Below, piece after piece: positions 23,852 through 38,800 of a stretch of DNA of 64,000 bases. The notes under the pieces are model-generated. The model did no database searches. It worked only from the letters and a program-made list of their open reading frames with translations, and was not told where the DNA came from. Made by a program: the position numbers and the translations under genes. Origin of the DNA: Chamaea fasciata (Eukaryota > Chordata > Aves > Passeriformes > Sylviidae); NCBI GenBank assembly GCA_029207755.1, contig JARCOQ010000002.1:56757172-56821171 (forward strand), read 5' to 3'. Numbering within the stretch: the stretch's first letter is position 1; every line of letters starts with the position of its first letter.

Positions 23852-26800
23852 GAAGTAAGTTCCCCATTTTGTGCTTGGTGATCTCTGAATTGGTAAATCC
23901 CACAGCTCAGAGCAGCATTTTGCTGACTTAAGGGCTCAGGTCTCCAGGTGCTACAGCGTGCTTGCGTGGTCTTATGTGTGGTCTCCATGTTCACGTGCTT
24001 AATATTTCTAATCTGGGAGACAGTTCTGTAGAAGTGGTGCTGTGTAATGTTTCCATACCTGGCTAGGCTTCTGTCCAGTTGGCCTGGCATTTCTGCACTG
24101 TGTCCTCGGGAGTTTTGATTGCTCTTATTCCTGGAGATTGTGCTTTGGCTTTCTGCATCTGGATCTGATGCAATTGAAAGATCATCCATCTTTTAATACT
24201 GTCTGAATGATAAAGCTGTGAACTCATGAATGACTTCTCATTTTAAGTTGAAAACGTAGGAGGCAGAAGGCACCTTTAATTCATGCAACCTCTTAATCAA
24301 AATTTCCGGTGTATTTAGAAACAGATCTGCAATTTGGTCACGTGGTGAGGTCCTTTAGAGTCAAAATATGCAGAAAGCACAGATTTGAGTGTGAGGACAA
24401 AGTCTCAGCTTGTTCTGAGTAACTGTTGCTGATGTCATCATCTCGAGTTCCCGGTGCTAGTCCAGCATTACTTGGCTTCTCAGGTAGTTCACAGGAGTTA
24501 CTTGCCCCGAGTGTGCCCGAACGAGGTGTGGTGACTTAGTGATACAAAGCACACTAAGAGAGAACTTTCACACTCTTTGCTTTGCTTTGCTCTGCTTTCC
24601 TGGCATGAGGGTTAGTTTTGTAGGAGGATTCATTCACGTGTTACTGGCTCCAATTAGTGCATTTGTCATCAGCATAAATCACAGGAAATAATGTTTGGGG
24701 GAAGAGATGATCTGTCAAAGCAGTACCCCTGCACCTGCATTTGCCTGTGATGGTCAGTGTCGGTCAGACCCTGCTTGGTTTTGAAAGTCAGAGTTAATTC
24801 ACCTCTGTGCATACTGTGAACCAGTTTCAATATGTGTGTTGCCTCACGTCCCTGCCATGTGGAATACCTATAGCCATGAGTATTTCCATAATGACAGCTG
24901 CTTTGGAATGAATTTAAATCTCAGGAAGGCATTGGTACAGTTAGATAAGTTACAGCTGTCTACTGCCTGCCCCTTTCTTCAGAGACCTCCAAGGATTTAG
25001 ATCTGTGTGCTGTACCTTTCTAGAAGTGTGTGTATCTTACAGTGTAAGAACTCATGCCACTGTTAGAAGAAGCTGTTCTGGCCCCATATGTCCCAGGTGG
25101 CACAAACACTTTATGTGACATCTGTTAGAGGAAGACACTGGTCTGAATTAGAACTGAGGCAAGTCCTACTTCCCTTCGTTTTTCTCTGGCTTGGTAGGAC
25201 AGAGTTTTGGTAGCTGTGCTGTACAAGTATTTCTGCATGTATGAAGCTTGTACCTTAGCTCTGTGTTCGTGCTTGCTAGATTCCAGGTGGAAGTCTGAGT
25301 AGAAGTCAGCTTAGCAAGCAGAGTTACTGTCCTGTGGCAATGTACTGTTGTCACTTTTGGAAGACTCACTGGCTTCTAGCAAAGGGAAGAACTTCTTTCA
25401 CCAATAAGGAGAAAATTGGAGATGCTCTTTCCAGATGTGTGCTTCAAGTCACTGTGATTTTATTCTGTGTGTAAAGTTACGAACTTTTCTCAGAGAGAGC
25501 AATGTGTTATTATTTCAATCCATATATCCAGTGATTCCCTTAACAAAGGACTACTTTACACTTATTTCCATCGTGCAGTAATATCTCCTCTGAGCCCTGT
25601 GCTCCATAAATCTTCTGTTCTCCTGCTTTTGTGCTCAGCATAGATTGAAACAATCTCTTTTGCACTGTAATATGTATTACATGGTATTTCATAGCATCTT
25701 ATCTCTACAGAACTGATCTGACTCACTGTGCATTGACTTCCAAATTCCTAATACTGCACTGCTCTCTCCAATCCAGCAGACCTGTGTACAAGTATGCTGA
25801 GAATTGTAGGAAGGTTTTGGGAATGGAGAGGATCGTCTGTGTTAGACTTCATGTTTAGAGCATTTGAAATCCCACTTCCTTTGCAATAAGAAACAGTCTG
25901 CTTGAATTTGGTGTAATTGGCAGATTCCTTGTATTTCAGGCTCTGATGTTCAGCTTTGTGCTTGAGAACTAAGCAACAGGTAAACAGAAATGCCAGTTAG
26001 GATTTTATCTTCTGAAATGTCTCTTAATTGACAGAGTTTGATGCTATGTTTTTATGAGGATTTCTGAAGTACCATTTCATTTTTTTGTGTGTGTTTACAG
26101 GAACTGACAGCAGCTTTGGAAAAGAATCCAGATGATGCCGAGTGTTATTGTCAACGCGCTTATGCTCATATTCTTCTACAGAAATATGCTGGTAACATCT
26201 TCAGTCTAAGAATGCTTTTACAAGTGTATCATAACGTGTTTTACAGGAGATGTCTTCAGTCTGAAGCCAAATAAAGTAGTGAGAGAAAGTGTTATCTGTA
26301 ACTTAATATACTGGTTTTGGTTAGTACATGATCTTGTTGTTTTCTTAGATTTTGTTACAGCAAAACTTGCAGTGAAATGGGTTTTCTAGAGTCCCAGCTT
26401 TCTATTTGAATCCAGTGTAGTATTATCTTGGCAGCTTTTTATAAGCAGACTACTTAGGCAGATTTCAAGATTTTTGCATTGTATCTTCCATCATAGTGCT
26501 CTTGGTAGAAACTGAATCCTGTCATGGTAGGAATGTGATAAGTGAGTAATGCCTGGGAAAAAGATGGACTGAATAAGATCTGGTTTATTTTTTCTTTCCA
26601 GTAAAAACCAAACAAACAGAATCACACTTCAGGTCTAAGCAGAGGATTTCACTAAATGAAAGTCATGCTACATCTTACATAAGAGCTCTGCAGCCCCGTG
26701 AGGGATTAATGTGTGGCAGTTGTGGCTAGACTTAATTCAAACAGTGTGATCTGTGTGCAAGCTAAGAAAGATAGCATAGTGTATCCTAGAGAAATATCAC

Positions 26801-29800
26801 TACTTAAAGACTTGACAGTTCACTGCTTTTTTTAACATTATTGTGTTTCTCAACTTTAAACTGACTTTCAACAGATGCAGTTGCGGATGCAAAAAAGTCT
26901 TTAGAACTCAACCCAAATAATGCTGTAGCACTCCTTAGAAAAGGGTATGTATCATTTATGGTACTTTGGGGAAATTGTGATAAGGTGTAGGTCATTACTA
27001 GAGTTCGGATCGTGGTTCTGTGCAAGCTTTTACAACACTGAGAATGAATAAATTCAAAGCCATGCTGCTTGCAACCTGTTCGTAATGAAGCCATTTAGTT
27101 TGGGGTGATTATCTTAGTGTCCTTGCCATTTCAAAACCACACCTTTGGGTTAATTTCAATTCTTACACGTCATTTTAACCAATACAGCATGCTATCTATA
27201 GAATGTGGACTATACTGAAAAGTAATCATTGATTTCTTGTGTTTTTCTTTATTTGTGTCAGGTTAGGTGAATATCATATCAAAAACTATGCATCTGCTTT
27301 AGAGTCATTCAGAGAGGGACAGAGGCTGGACAGTAAGTATTAAAGTTTTGTGTGTGTACAGTACTCCTTCTGTTAAAATAATGGGTAATGTGTTAGATTT
27401 AAGTGAAGACCAAAGGGGTTTTTTTGGTTTTTTTTTTTAAAGGCTAATGTCTTGGGTCCCTAACATCAGCTGTCTTAATTTCTGGGAACCTTTATGCAAT
27501 CACTGCATGATAGTGTTAAACTATTTAAAAGTGTGTATCAAATTTCTTAGCAATTAGTAGCTGATTAATTTTTTCTTTATAAAATGGGGAATGGTTTCCT
27601 GCTTCCTGGAGGTCTTGAAGATAAATAGTGGCAATGTTGTAGTGTTAAGTGTCACTGAAAGTTTTTTGAATAGAGCAGGCTCTTCACATATAGCTGGAAT
27701 TTCTTCTTAAACAGTTTGATAGGTCAGTCTTTAGAAAGAATGTGCAACTTGGTGGGTATTCAGACTGCCAAAGTGGATTTTTACCTTACATTACATCCCA
27801 CTTAATTACAGAAACATATTTATTATACCTCTTTTTTTTTTTCTTCTTACAGTGTTGACTTCCCAGCTGGACTTGGGCATTTTTTAGTTTGGGGTTTTTT
27901 TACAACCTGACTTTATTCAATAAGCAGGAAGGGAGTAGTTCAAAACAGAAAGCTTTGGTAGAACACAGGGAGAAGCACAAAACAAAGCAGTTGCAAGATG
28001 GTTGTGATACCTTTCTCTTCTGTCCTATCCCCCTTTATAAATGAAATCTCTCTTCCAAACAGCAAGAAAAGATAGTAAAAAAGGCACCTTGAAAGGTTAT
28101 GCAGAGCGAAGCGTGCTGATCTGATAAGAATTGTCATGGTATCAGATCTTTGCAGCGTGTTGTCTTATCTGTAATAGCAGTAGCTGGGTCATACAGGCTT
28201 AGCAAAAAATTAATTACTTTGCATCTCCCAAATAAATGATCTTATCCTCTGCTTTGAAAGTGGAGTTTCATAGAAGTGTAAGCTAGTTTGTGCTTGATCC
28301 CAAGTGATCATGCTCCTTGTTACTCTTATGCTTGTTTAGCGTTTTCTTGCAGTGCATTCAGTCTGCAGAAAGCTGCTAATTTTGAAGTCTTTCCTCCTGA
28401 TGAGTGTGTTGAAATGGCTCAATGAAGGGTCTGAGTGCTGAAGCCATTAAAAGTGAAGTGGAAGAGCAGTGTTGGAGCACTGGTAGAAGGGGGATGTTGT
28501 GAAATTGCAGCAACTCGCAGCTGTCAGTTTAGGCTGCCCTGGAGCAGGAGTTGAAAGTAAGAAATTTCATGAAGCTCTTTCTGTATTGGTAGCTTGGATA
28601 ACTAGGTGATCTCCATGAATTTACAGCAGAGAGACAGGTTTGTCTTTGCAGACTAGTCAAGTTCTCTATTTAGTAACTTTCTGTGAAAGGAAGAGATTCC
28701 TTCCACTGACCCATGGTGCTTTCCTTACTTGGTAGGTAACTTTTTGTACATCTCCAAGCTCATCACTTGCTGAATTTAATGGAATGACTAATCTTTATTT
28801 TTCATACTCTTGCCCCACCCCAGTCAACCAGTATCAGTTTGAGGTTTTTCATGTGCTTGGATAACCTCACATTCTATTTATGGTGTAGAGTACAACACAA
28901 AGCTGCAGATATCTTTTTAGATAAGTCAGTGAATACCAGGGTCCTCTTTGTTAATTCAGAATCCCTGAAATACAGCACATTTTCTTGTGTTGAATTGCTT
29001 CATTTCTACCTATTTGAATTTAATTTGCTGTTGTTTTGCTGCTTACTCAGTTGGAGAGTTTCTGAAGCTTCCTGTTGCTTCCTGATGACTCTCTTATCTG
29101 GAGATACTTTCTGCTGTGCTTCCTCTATCTCATTATGAAGTTCTGTGGCCTGCTGTGAGATGAGTCTCCTGAAGGCCTTTTTAAAATTACAGACTTAGTT
29201 GATTCTCTTTCGTATATTACCTCATACGCTGGCGAGTTTGTGTCAGTAACAGAATTTAGCTTTGTGGAGTGTTTCATGGATCCCTGGTGTAAACAATTGT
29301 GAGCATAGGCATTTTGGCAACACAATTAACTTCCAGTTAAATTCAGTGCAAAATGAATAAAGCACAGAGGGAAAATTTGCAGCATATGCTGAGCAGGTGA
29401 TGAAGAGAGACTTCAGCTGTTGCTGCCTTGGGAAGAATTGCTGTGGTGGGGAATTCTTTGCTGGCAAAGCTGGTTTCTTTGCCACACAAGTGGGCAAAAG
29501 GACATGGGTACTGTAAGGGCTGTTTTAAATCTCAATCTGGAATGCTGACAAGGATGAGCTTCCTACTTGTGCTCATCACTGGTAGGACTGACAGGCCCAG
29601 GCTACCACAGCAGCTTTCTCATTACCCACGTACAAGGATGTTGAAGTAGGACTTGATGTGATGAGCTGTGGGATGTACAATGTTCCTTTATTTTATGAAG
29701 TAACATTAGAAAGCAATACTCCTTTTGTTCAGCTGTGTGATGCATGCAGATTATTGCACTTCCTATTGCCTTAGTTGAAGAACAAGTGTAATCTGGTAGT

Positions 29801-32800
29801 CTTCAGTATGCTGTGTAGATTTAGGACAATTATTCTCAAATTTTCTTTCTTGAAAAAAAAAAGGTTTTTTGCTGTGACCACTGAATGAATTTAGTAAAGC
29901 TGGATGTGACAACTTTTTAAAGAAACTTCTTACTTTCCTTGTATTCTAAGAGTTAGTAGACTTTTATTAAGTGAAGACCCAGGAAGGTTTTCTGAACTAC
30001 AGTTATTAGTAGAAATAAGTTATTTGAGAGGATAATACAATTTAAGGGAAAAAAAAAAATTTGCCTCAAATTATAAAATGTGCCAGGATGCAGGGAAGGA
30101 GTGTGATCTTCTAGGAAAGTAAGGAAGTTAACTCTGGATTTTTCTTTTTTAGGTTTGTATTGAATAGCAATCTAGTCACAGGCCATGGTTAAAAAGAGAA
30201 TTCCTCACCTGCTGGTGAGGGAGTTTAGATCAGTGGGGACTTTGCTTAGACTGCAAAACTTGGAAGTCTTCTTAGGTTAAGGTGTTTTGAAGATATTAAG
30301 TTAGGTTTCAGGAGAGCTTTGGAGTGCTCTGGCCAAAAGTAATACTAATTTGGAACTTGTATGTGTTTACTTGGGACTTGTTACTATTGTTTTCCAAGTA
30401 TCTCCAAGACTGAAGATTCCACAGTCTCTTTGGGCAGCTTGTTTCAGTTTGCCCATTTTTTTTTAGTAAAACATTTAGATAACTCTTAAGATGTGTGGTC
30501 AGATGGCAGAAAAAAAGTGGAGATGAAGTGGCTTGAGGAGGGGGCTACTAATTTTATGACCTAAGGTGCAGCTTAAAATTTGTGTACATTTTATATTTGG
30601 AGGGTTGGTGTACATTGTGTAGCTGCAGTGGAGTCAGACTTGGTGCCTGCCAGGAGCTCTTTTGTCAAGCCTTGTGTGCTTTGCCTCATAGTTAACTAAG
30701 TGAATTCACTTGTAAAACGAGAAAACAATTCAGCTATTAGTAGTGGGTCAGTATTGTTGCCACTTTTTTACTTCCTTCACTGTGAAGGATCTTTTGGAAT
30801 ATTGTTGAAATACGATGATTGCTCTGTTGTTACACTATTGTCTTTTTAGGTATTTTCCAGTGAATTAATTTCTATCTGGGAAGCTTGCTTCCAGGAAAGA
30901 ATACTTGATGTGTGTCAAAAGTTGCACATCTTTGGGTTCTCCACACAACAGACCATCTCTCCTGACATTTCTCTGGAGAGGAAATGTGTGACTGAAAAAG
31001 TAATTTAAAGAAAAATGGAAAAATGTGTAAAAGTGTACTTCTTGCTTTCTAAACAGTTACACAGGGGTTGAACAGACTGAAAAGCAATAGCATATTTGTC
31101 TGACAAAATCTAGTCTCCTACAAATTAATTAGAATTTAATTAAACGTGGCACATAGTGGAGTTGTACAAAAATAAAAAGCCTGAGTGGAATGACAGAGTT
31201 TACAGGAAGGTAATAGGAAATAACACCTTTTTTGGTAAATTGATACAAGTTTGGGATGGATTTGTTCCAGCTGGCAACTGAGAGGACATTTTCTTCATGC
31301 AATACATGTAATGCTTGAAGAGTTTTAATAGTATTTTGTTTGATCTGTTTTAGATGTAGAGGATACCTTTACTATTTGGATTAAAAGATGTGAAGAAACA
31401 CTAAATGGTAAGAAAAAACACGTTTACTTACTGAAGGATTTGATAAGCCCTGTGCTTGGAAGCTGTGTTATGTTTTTCAAAGATTCACTGCTTTCCTCCT
31501 ACTTAGAACAAAATAATTTGGTTTTTCTTTTTTAGAAGTCATGTTTTCCTATCTCTTGTTTCTCTTGGAGTAGACACCCTTAGCACTTGCATGCTTCATT
31601 CAGATTTATAGGAACATTTATATTGGGTTTTTAGTGTAATATGTAGCTGTGCCAGGAGAGTACCTATTTAAAAATCAGACAATCATCATTAATTTTAACT
31701 TACTTTCATACACAACTGTGAACTAATTTTAACTGCAGAAGCATGTGTCAGCTTGCTATCTGAAGCCTACATCAAAATAAGTTTTCAAGTCTTGCAGAAG
31801 ATAAAGTTGGAAAGAGGTAGAAATTTGGGGATCTTACTCCTTGATACCATGTGGAAAGTTCCATAGGTGCTAGTGGCTGTGCTGGTGACTTACCCATGGT
31901 AGCCACTGAGTGTGAGTGTAGTTTCCTTTCATACCTTCCCAGGGACAGACAGCCCTGACAATTAACTCATCCACAGAGCTTCAGCTGCATGGGGATTTTG
32001 ATGAAAGTGAGCAGAATAACTGGTATCGTTTTTTCCTCTGCCTGTTGTGGCTTTCCCTCCTCTCTGTGCTGCATACCGGAGAATGGCACAGTAGAACAAG
32101 TTTGTGTCAGTTTGTTGACTAAAAACCAAATAGAGGAGAGCCCTTTTGCGTTGTATAGGGATGAGCAGATTTCTGCTTTGTGAGACATTTTTTGCTAGGT
32201 TTAATTTTATTTGGAGAAGTTAGGTAAGTGATTGGCATGCGTGGTCTTTTTTGCAAAGAGTTATTTTGGGTGACAATTTCTTCTGAAAGAGGCTATAATA
32301 CACTTTCTTTGTTAGTGTTGTATTTATATTTTGCAGTGTTTTGTCTGGTCCAACTAGATTCTCCTGTTTTATCCTGGGTATTTACTCTCTTGTCTTTCTT
32401 GAACCATTTTCTTAATCCTCTGATACACCAGCAAAACAAAGCAAAGTAACTGGCCAACAAAACAGTAACTCTGATTTCTTCATTGCAGATTAATATTTTT
32501 TTTCCTCTTTTTGTCAGTGTGCATTATAAAGAAGCAAAGGGAAAGTTTGTTTCTTTTCAAACGTATTTAATCTGAAATATTTTAGAAAAAATACTTAAAA
32601 GAGGGGACATTGAGCTATAGTTTAAATCCAAGTACTACAGTATATTTGGGGTCATGTGAGTGAATTTCTCTGCCAAATTTCCCCGGGGGGGGGGGGGGAG
32701 GTGGTTCCCTAGCATGAGATAAAAATGTGATGAGAGCTTTGTGCTTTTCCTGGAGATGGATGGATGATAAACCTAGTACAGACTCCCAGAAAGTGGTTTT

Positions 32801-35800
32801 TTTAAACTTACGTTTCCTGTGATATTTTTTTCATTTTAAAAGGTCTGTATCAGTTTCAGGTAAGCAAGGGAATGTAATGGAAAGATTGTTGATTCAGTTA
32901 ATCAGAGCATGCTTTATATTAGAATTGTTGGTTTGCACAAGTTGCTGATTGAAGTCTGATTAAAAAGTAGCGTGTCACGAAGGCAAAATACTTGAGGTAG
33001 AACTCACATGTTTTTACCTCCTCTGCTGTTGAGACTGGAGTGAGTGCAGGATGTCTGGAGTAACTGAAACAAATTAGGGTAAGATTGTGCCTTGTAAGTT
33101 CAATATGTCTTTTTCTGAAAATACAATTTATTTTTCTTTCAGTATCACAGACTGATTTGGTAAGATGTTTTCCTTAATATGTTTACTATTTTGATTTTTT
33201 TGTTATGGTAGAGTATATTTTCTGTTTCAGTGCCTTCTCTTCTAAACTTTAAAAAGAATCTTTCAAATTGCATGCAATTCTGAAGCATTTAACTTTTCTT
33301 CTAAACATGAGTGCCTTTGAGACCAAGGCTGCAAAATTTGAACCCTGTAAACTCTTAGGAATGGTTAACAAATCTGGTGATTACTGTGCATTCATTCAGG
33401 TAAATTTTAACTTTCTGACTCGCAGTCTGCAGTCTGATTTACAAATTAACCAGTTGTGGTTAATTGTGTTGTCACTACTAACTTGATTGGGACTCTTAGA
33501 AAGTTAACTTTTTTTTTTTTTCCCCCAGAAGCTTGCAAATTGTGTCTGCAGGCATTTTTTCTGTTATAACCTGCTCAACTTTTAGTTTTCTTTTTTTTTA
33601 TTGGAAGTCTTAATAAGAAATGTTGAAATTGATCTCTCCTTCTGTTTTTTATTTTCTTGGGACAAAAAAAAAGGGGGGGGGGGCTTTGCATTGGATATTC
33701 TGCTCCCTCTTCAATAGTTGCCTTAATTTTTTGCATTTTAAGAATAGGGTAGAGGAGAAAAATGTACAGGAAGCATGGTGATAATATGTAAAGACAAATC
33801 TTAGATTTAGAAAGGTTTTATGTTTAAAAGTTAAACCTTGAGTTCTCAGACCTATTTTAGGTTTCCTTCATGATTTATAGATTAGCAACGTTGTCACTGG
33901 ATGTTTTCCAGGTATACATCTTATCTAGGAAGAAATGAATTTAAGTTTAACTTAATTGCTACTTATAAAAGATATTCAAGTTACAGACTGACATATTTCA
34001 TGTAAATTGAAACTTTTTAATTTGTATTCTGCCATAAATGACTAAACCGTTAAGAACTTCACCTGCGAGTGAATGTTCACACATAAGGAAGGAAAGCAAT
34101 TGGAATTAAGGGGAGCAATCAGTGAAGATGATTTGTGTCTTGAAGAGTACTTCATGGTATATTTTCACTTACACTGATGTAACTTTCTTTCCAATTGAAT
34201 GTGCTTCAACTAGATTATACAGCAGCAGCCTCTGCCACCAAAGATCAAGTAAGTTGACTACAGCTTTACTGTGAAATTTGAAGTAATTGACATATTTGCT
34301 CTTTGTCTTGGGGATTGGAGAAGCAGGAGAATGACTGTAGGAGGTTTTTTTGGGGTAACTTTAGAAATATGGCAATCCAAGGGAAGTGTTTTTCAGTGCA
34401 ATCATTTTTGTTCATACTAAATGGTACTTGCAGGAGGTTAAACCTAACCAGGAAAGAGGGGAGTAGCATCAGCATTCTGGCTTCTCTTTTCTCATTCTCA
34501 TGTTGAGCCTAATTGAAAGCCTGTTCCATTGTGCCTGGTATAGATAATGTTTTTGAGATATATTAAAGATTCTGAACTAAAAAGTGAATGGTTTAGGAAA
34601 GTGATCTAATTTTATATGCTGTGTGATCTAAAAAAAATAAATGTTCCTTCTTTTTTTTTTTCTTTTTAAAAGATATGACTGGTACCAAACAGAATCTCAA
34701 GTAATTGTGACCATAATGATCAAGAATGCACAGAAGGATGATGTCAGTGTGCAGTTTTTGGAGAGAAAGGTGATTTGTGTTGGTTATTGGTACTCATCCC
34801 TAAATTCCCTGAGGTGCAGTACTCAAGCCAGTGAACATTATATGCTGCAGTTGCAAGAAAAGAATGTGGTGGGAGCTGTTCTGCCTGAGCTTCTCTTCTG
34901 AACAGTTGTGCTGCACATGAATGTATGCCCAGTCAGGTGATTTGGGATCAGTGGCCACAGCAGTGTCTGTAGAACTTAAGCACAAGCAGTGTGAGGTGTG
35001 CATGCTGCCAGGGAACATCTGGGATTCAGCTGCCTGTGTGGAGGGGTAGGGGAAGAAGTGATTTGGATTTAAACATTAGACTATACATGCATCTGGAGTA
35101 GGACTGGGCAGAAACAAGGTATTCTCAAAATAGGTATGAATGAGTAATATTTTGCTCTAGGGCAGTTATAGAAATAGACTGAATATTGGTGGGTGGGTTT
35201 TTCTTCCTTTAGGCACTACTAAAATTGTGGCAGCAAAATATGTTTTTAAGGAAGTACAGTAATCTCTTTAATGTGGTGCCATATGTTGTACCAATGAATT
35301 TTATGTTTAATTTAGCTGATCATATTGCAGAGTTAGGTTCTTCTTCTCAACTAACTTGATACTTCATGGAATACCAGAAGTACTTGGTTATTACCTGCTC
35401 TAGGTTGTTAAAATAGTCTGAGCACTTGCTTTGTAGTTTGTTTGTATTAGAAGAGAAGCTGCAGATTGTTTTCATGTTCCATTATTAATATGTTGGTACT
35501 CCATTTGTTGTACAATTCCTTCCCTAAAGACTTCAGGCTGACAAGATTGTACGGTTTTTGAGTACGTGCAGCAAGAACTGAAATCTTCTGTTCATTTTCT
35601 AGTGTATCTTCGAAACATCTTGTCCAATAATGCAGTAGTGTAATGGCATGGTCTGAAATGATATTAATTTAATCACTTAATCTCTGTGTGAAATGACTGT
35701 CCTTTACTTGAAAATGGAGCTGCTGTCAATGCCTTAAGTTCCAGGTAGCCTCTCTAGGCATCACTGTCAAAGATGACCAGAGACGTGTTTTCAACTTTTA

Positions 35801-38800
35801 ACAGATGAATGCATCAGTGAGACTTCCATCAGGTGAAGACTTCAACTTAAAGCTCGATCTTCTTCATTCTATAGTGCCAGAGCAAAGTACATTTAAAGTG
35901 CTTTCAACAAAGGTAAGCTTCTTAAAGTGTAAATTGTTTCTTTGGCTGTTGCAATCCTGAAAATGTTTCTGTTCTAGTGTCTTGTCTCTCTGCAACAGTC
36001 ATATCATCTTGCTTTTCATATAGAAATGCTTGCTTTTCATATAGAAGCTTTTTCTTTCTTCAAGGTGTCTTTCAGCTGGTGGGAGGCTTTCTAAACTTGT
36101 ACAAATATCAGAAATAGTAGTATGATGGTGCTTATTGAAATGCAAATGACAGAGTTATGTTGAGGATTCTTTTACTTGTTGCTAGAGAAAGAAGACTCTG
36201 ATCTTCACTATTAAAATTCAGGTATTAGGAAAGCATGCACACCCTTCTACAAAACCGTCAGGAGCCAGTCTTGCCTCGTGAAGCATTGTTATCTTTGTGT
36301 GCCCATGAAATAAAAGTCAGACTTGGAAGATTTCAGTGAAATTGTTCTCTACCCTTTCGTGGCTTCTCACTGGTAAAGGTTAACCATGCAGTTAACTGTC
36401 TGTGACTTTTCAAGAGTGTATTCCATGCTATTCCATGCTGTTCCCGGAAATAGTACGTGCCTAAGGACACTTGAAAGTGGCCTGGTGTGAGGGAATGCTT
36501 CTCTCAGCATTTTGCTTCTTTTATATTACAAGTATAGAAAAATAAGAAGCAGTGGTCTGGCATAGCTTTTCTTGTTGGCATAATGGATAGACAGACATTT
36601 GCTGTGTCCACAGAGCCAAACCTGAATCCCCAATGCTGGAATGTGATGTCTGTTCTTCTCTTGGATTTCAGCAGTGGTTCTGCGGAGCTTAGGGAAATTC
36701 TCTTGTGTACTCATGTTCCACTTTACCTGTTCTAGTCTCAGAAAGGTACCTATAATAATCCTTGCATCATTTCATGGAAGGGGGACTTCAGGATGGCATG
36801 AGAGGATCGCCATAGAAAGTTGGTCTTGTTTTTCGGCTCCTTGTACAAAGAAACCTGGGCAGGTTGTGTGATTGAGCACTTTACTTATCTCCCCACAGTG
36901 TAAGAGCTCGCATAGTTCGAAGTATGTAGAAAATCTGGTAGTCCATTAGTATTTGTATAAATTTGGGTGGAATGAGGATGGATCTTGTCAGGAAGGGTAG
37001 GTGTGAGGTCCTGTTTTCTTTATGTTCTTATCTGGCTTGTGTTATACTTTTAATTTTGTCTTGAAGTTTACCATTACTTTCTTAGGAAGTACCTGCATGA
37101 ACTGAGCACTGTGAAATTCACCTGACTTTGTCTTTTCCACACTGCCATCTCTAGCCTGGGCTTATATCTCTGAAATAATCTCTAGTAGTGTACCTCCTGG
37201 TTTACTTTGAGGTTCCAAAACTGGGGTGAAAGCCTGAGTCATATTCAGGCAGTGTCTGAACTGTAAAAATTTTCCATTTATTTTCAAATGGTGTTGTTGC
37301 TAAATACTTGTGAAAGACTATTTTTGAGACAAAATGGGTAAGAGGTAACACAGTAGGTGTTCTAACTGCAGAAGTCAGGGCTTCAGCAAATCCAGTCTCC
37401 TTTTGCAGACAGGAGTAGTATAAAGCTGTCTGTGCGGGCGTAGTGAAGGAATACAATTGAAACCAAGCCCCAGCTGATTCTCGTTCTGACCACCAGATGG
37501 AGTCTGGAAGAAAAAAAAATTAAAAGCAGCTCTATGTTAAGTATGCAAAGACTTCTTTACAGGTTTAGGATGATAGTATAATATTTTCCTTAGAAAAATA
37601 TTAAGAGCTTTAAGGGAATGATGGCAGCCTTAGTGTTTGATTACCAGAAATTCAGTTTTCTTTTCTTAGCTTTGTGTATATACTTGAGTTTTGTGAACAG
37701 CTTGGAAAATAGGCAGATAGTAGTTTGAGTAAATTCATCTTACTGATTAAAACTTCTCAAACCATTCACATATTATTTTGTAGTATTTACATGAAATCGT
37801 TTTGTAAGGACTTGGAAAGACAGACATAATCTCATTATCTTCCCAATTACATGCACTTGTTACTATGCCTTCCTAAAGAAGGTGAGTTTTCACGGGATAG
37901 AAAGAGATGTATTCCTGTGGATTAGTAATTTCAGGTGATAATAACTTGATTTGTTCATACTGCTTTATTTTGTGCTGCTGCTTCGAATGTGTGAGCCACG
38001 TTGCCACTAGTATCATATAGTCATCACTGGGCAACAAAGACTCTGGCCTTTCTTTTTCACTTAGATGAGCAAATATATGAGGAAACAGTGGAATGTGTGA
38101 GCAGGCTGTGTGGTGGGTTAGTTATGTCCGTGAACTTTGTACAACTAAAAACTTTAATGGATAGAGAATAGAACAGCAGAGCTGGCAGAGAGTAGAACAG
38201 TCCTGCATGTTTTGGAACTAAGAGGAGCTGTAGCAGGTTCTCTCAATACTGCTTGAAATTCAGCATCACTTGTCAAATGCAAAGGCATGAAGGTAAAGAT
38301 GCAAATTCAGGAGGAGAAAACAGCCTTGACTGTGTTTGCAGAACTACAAATTCTAAAGTGACTGCAGAGAGCAGACAGAACTCACAGACTCCTGAATTGG
38401 TTCTTTCAGCGAGTGTTGACAGTGGTGAAAAATACGATTGCTAACATAAGGATTGTTTCTTTCCCAGCAACGAAATGAAAATTATACCTTTCTATCAATC
38501 CATGCTGTGTCAAGCTCTGAGGTACAAAGTCTGTTTGAAAAAAAACAGGACTAGCAAGTGTTACAGAGGTAGCATACGATAGATGTTTTGAGCTGTTTTA
38601 ATAGTTTCTGTTGGAGCAGAAATAAATTAGTATTTGTCATCTGCAGACTTTGACTTCAAGCTGTGAACTAGAAGATGTAAAATATTTGATGCCAGCTCAA
38701 GAGCAGCATAACGTGTGGACAAAGCCCAGTTTTCATATAAAATCTTAAATTCGTCTTCATGCATCCTCTAGTATTTTATGTTTTCCAATTGTAAACAGTT

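Larger units (their letters stand above)
22950..26100 (+). other. SUGT1: SUGT1 intron 2
   Basis: A 3.2-kb intron. It contains a CR1 fragment at 23290-23484 and a 26-base A tract at 23826-23851. No other exon is recognised. Confidence 0.8.
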
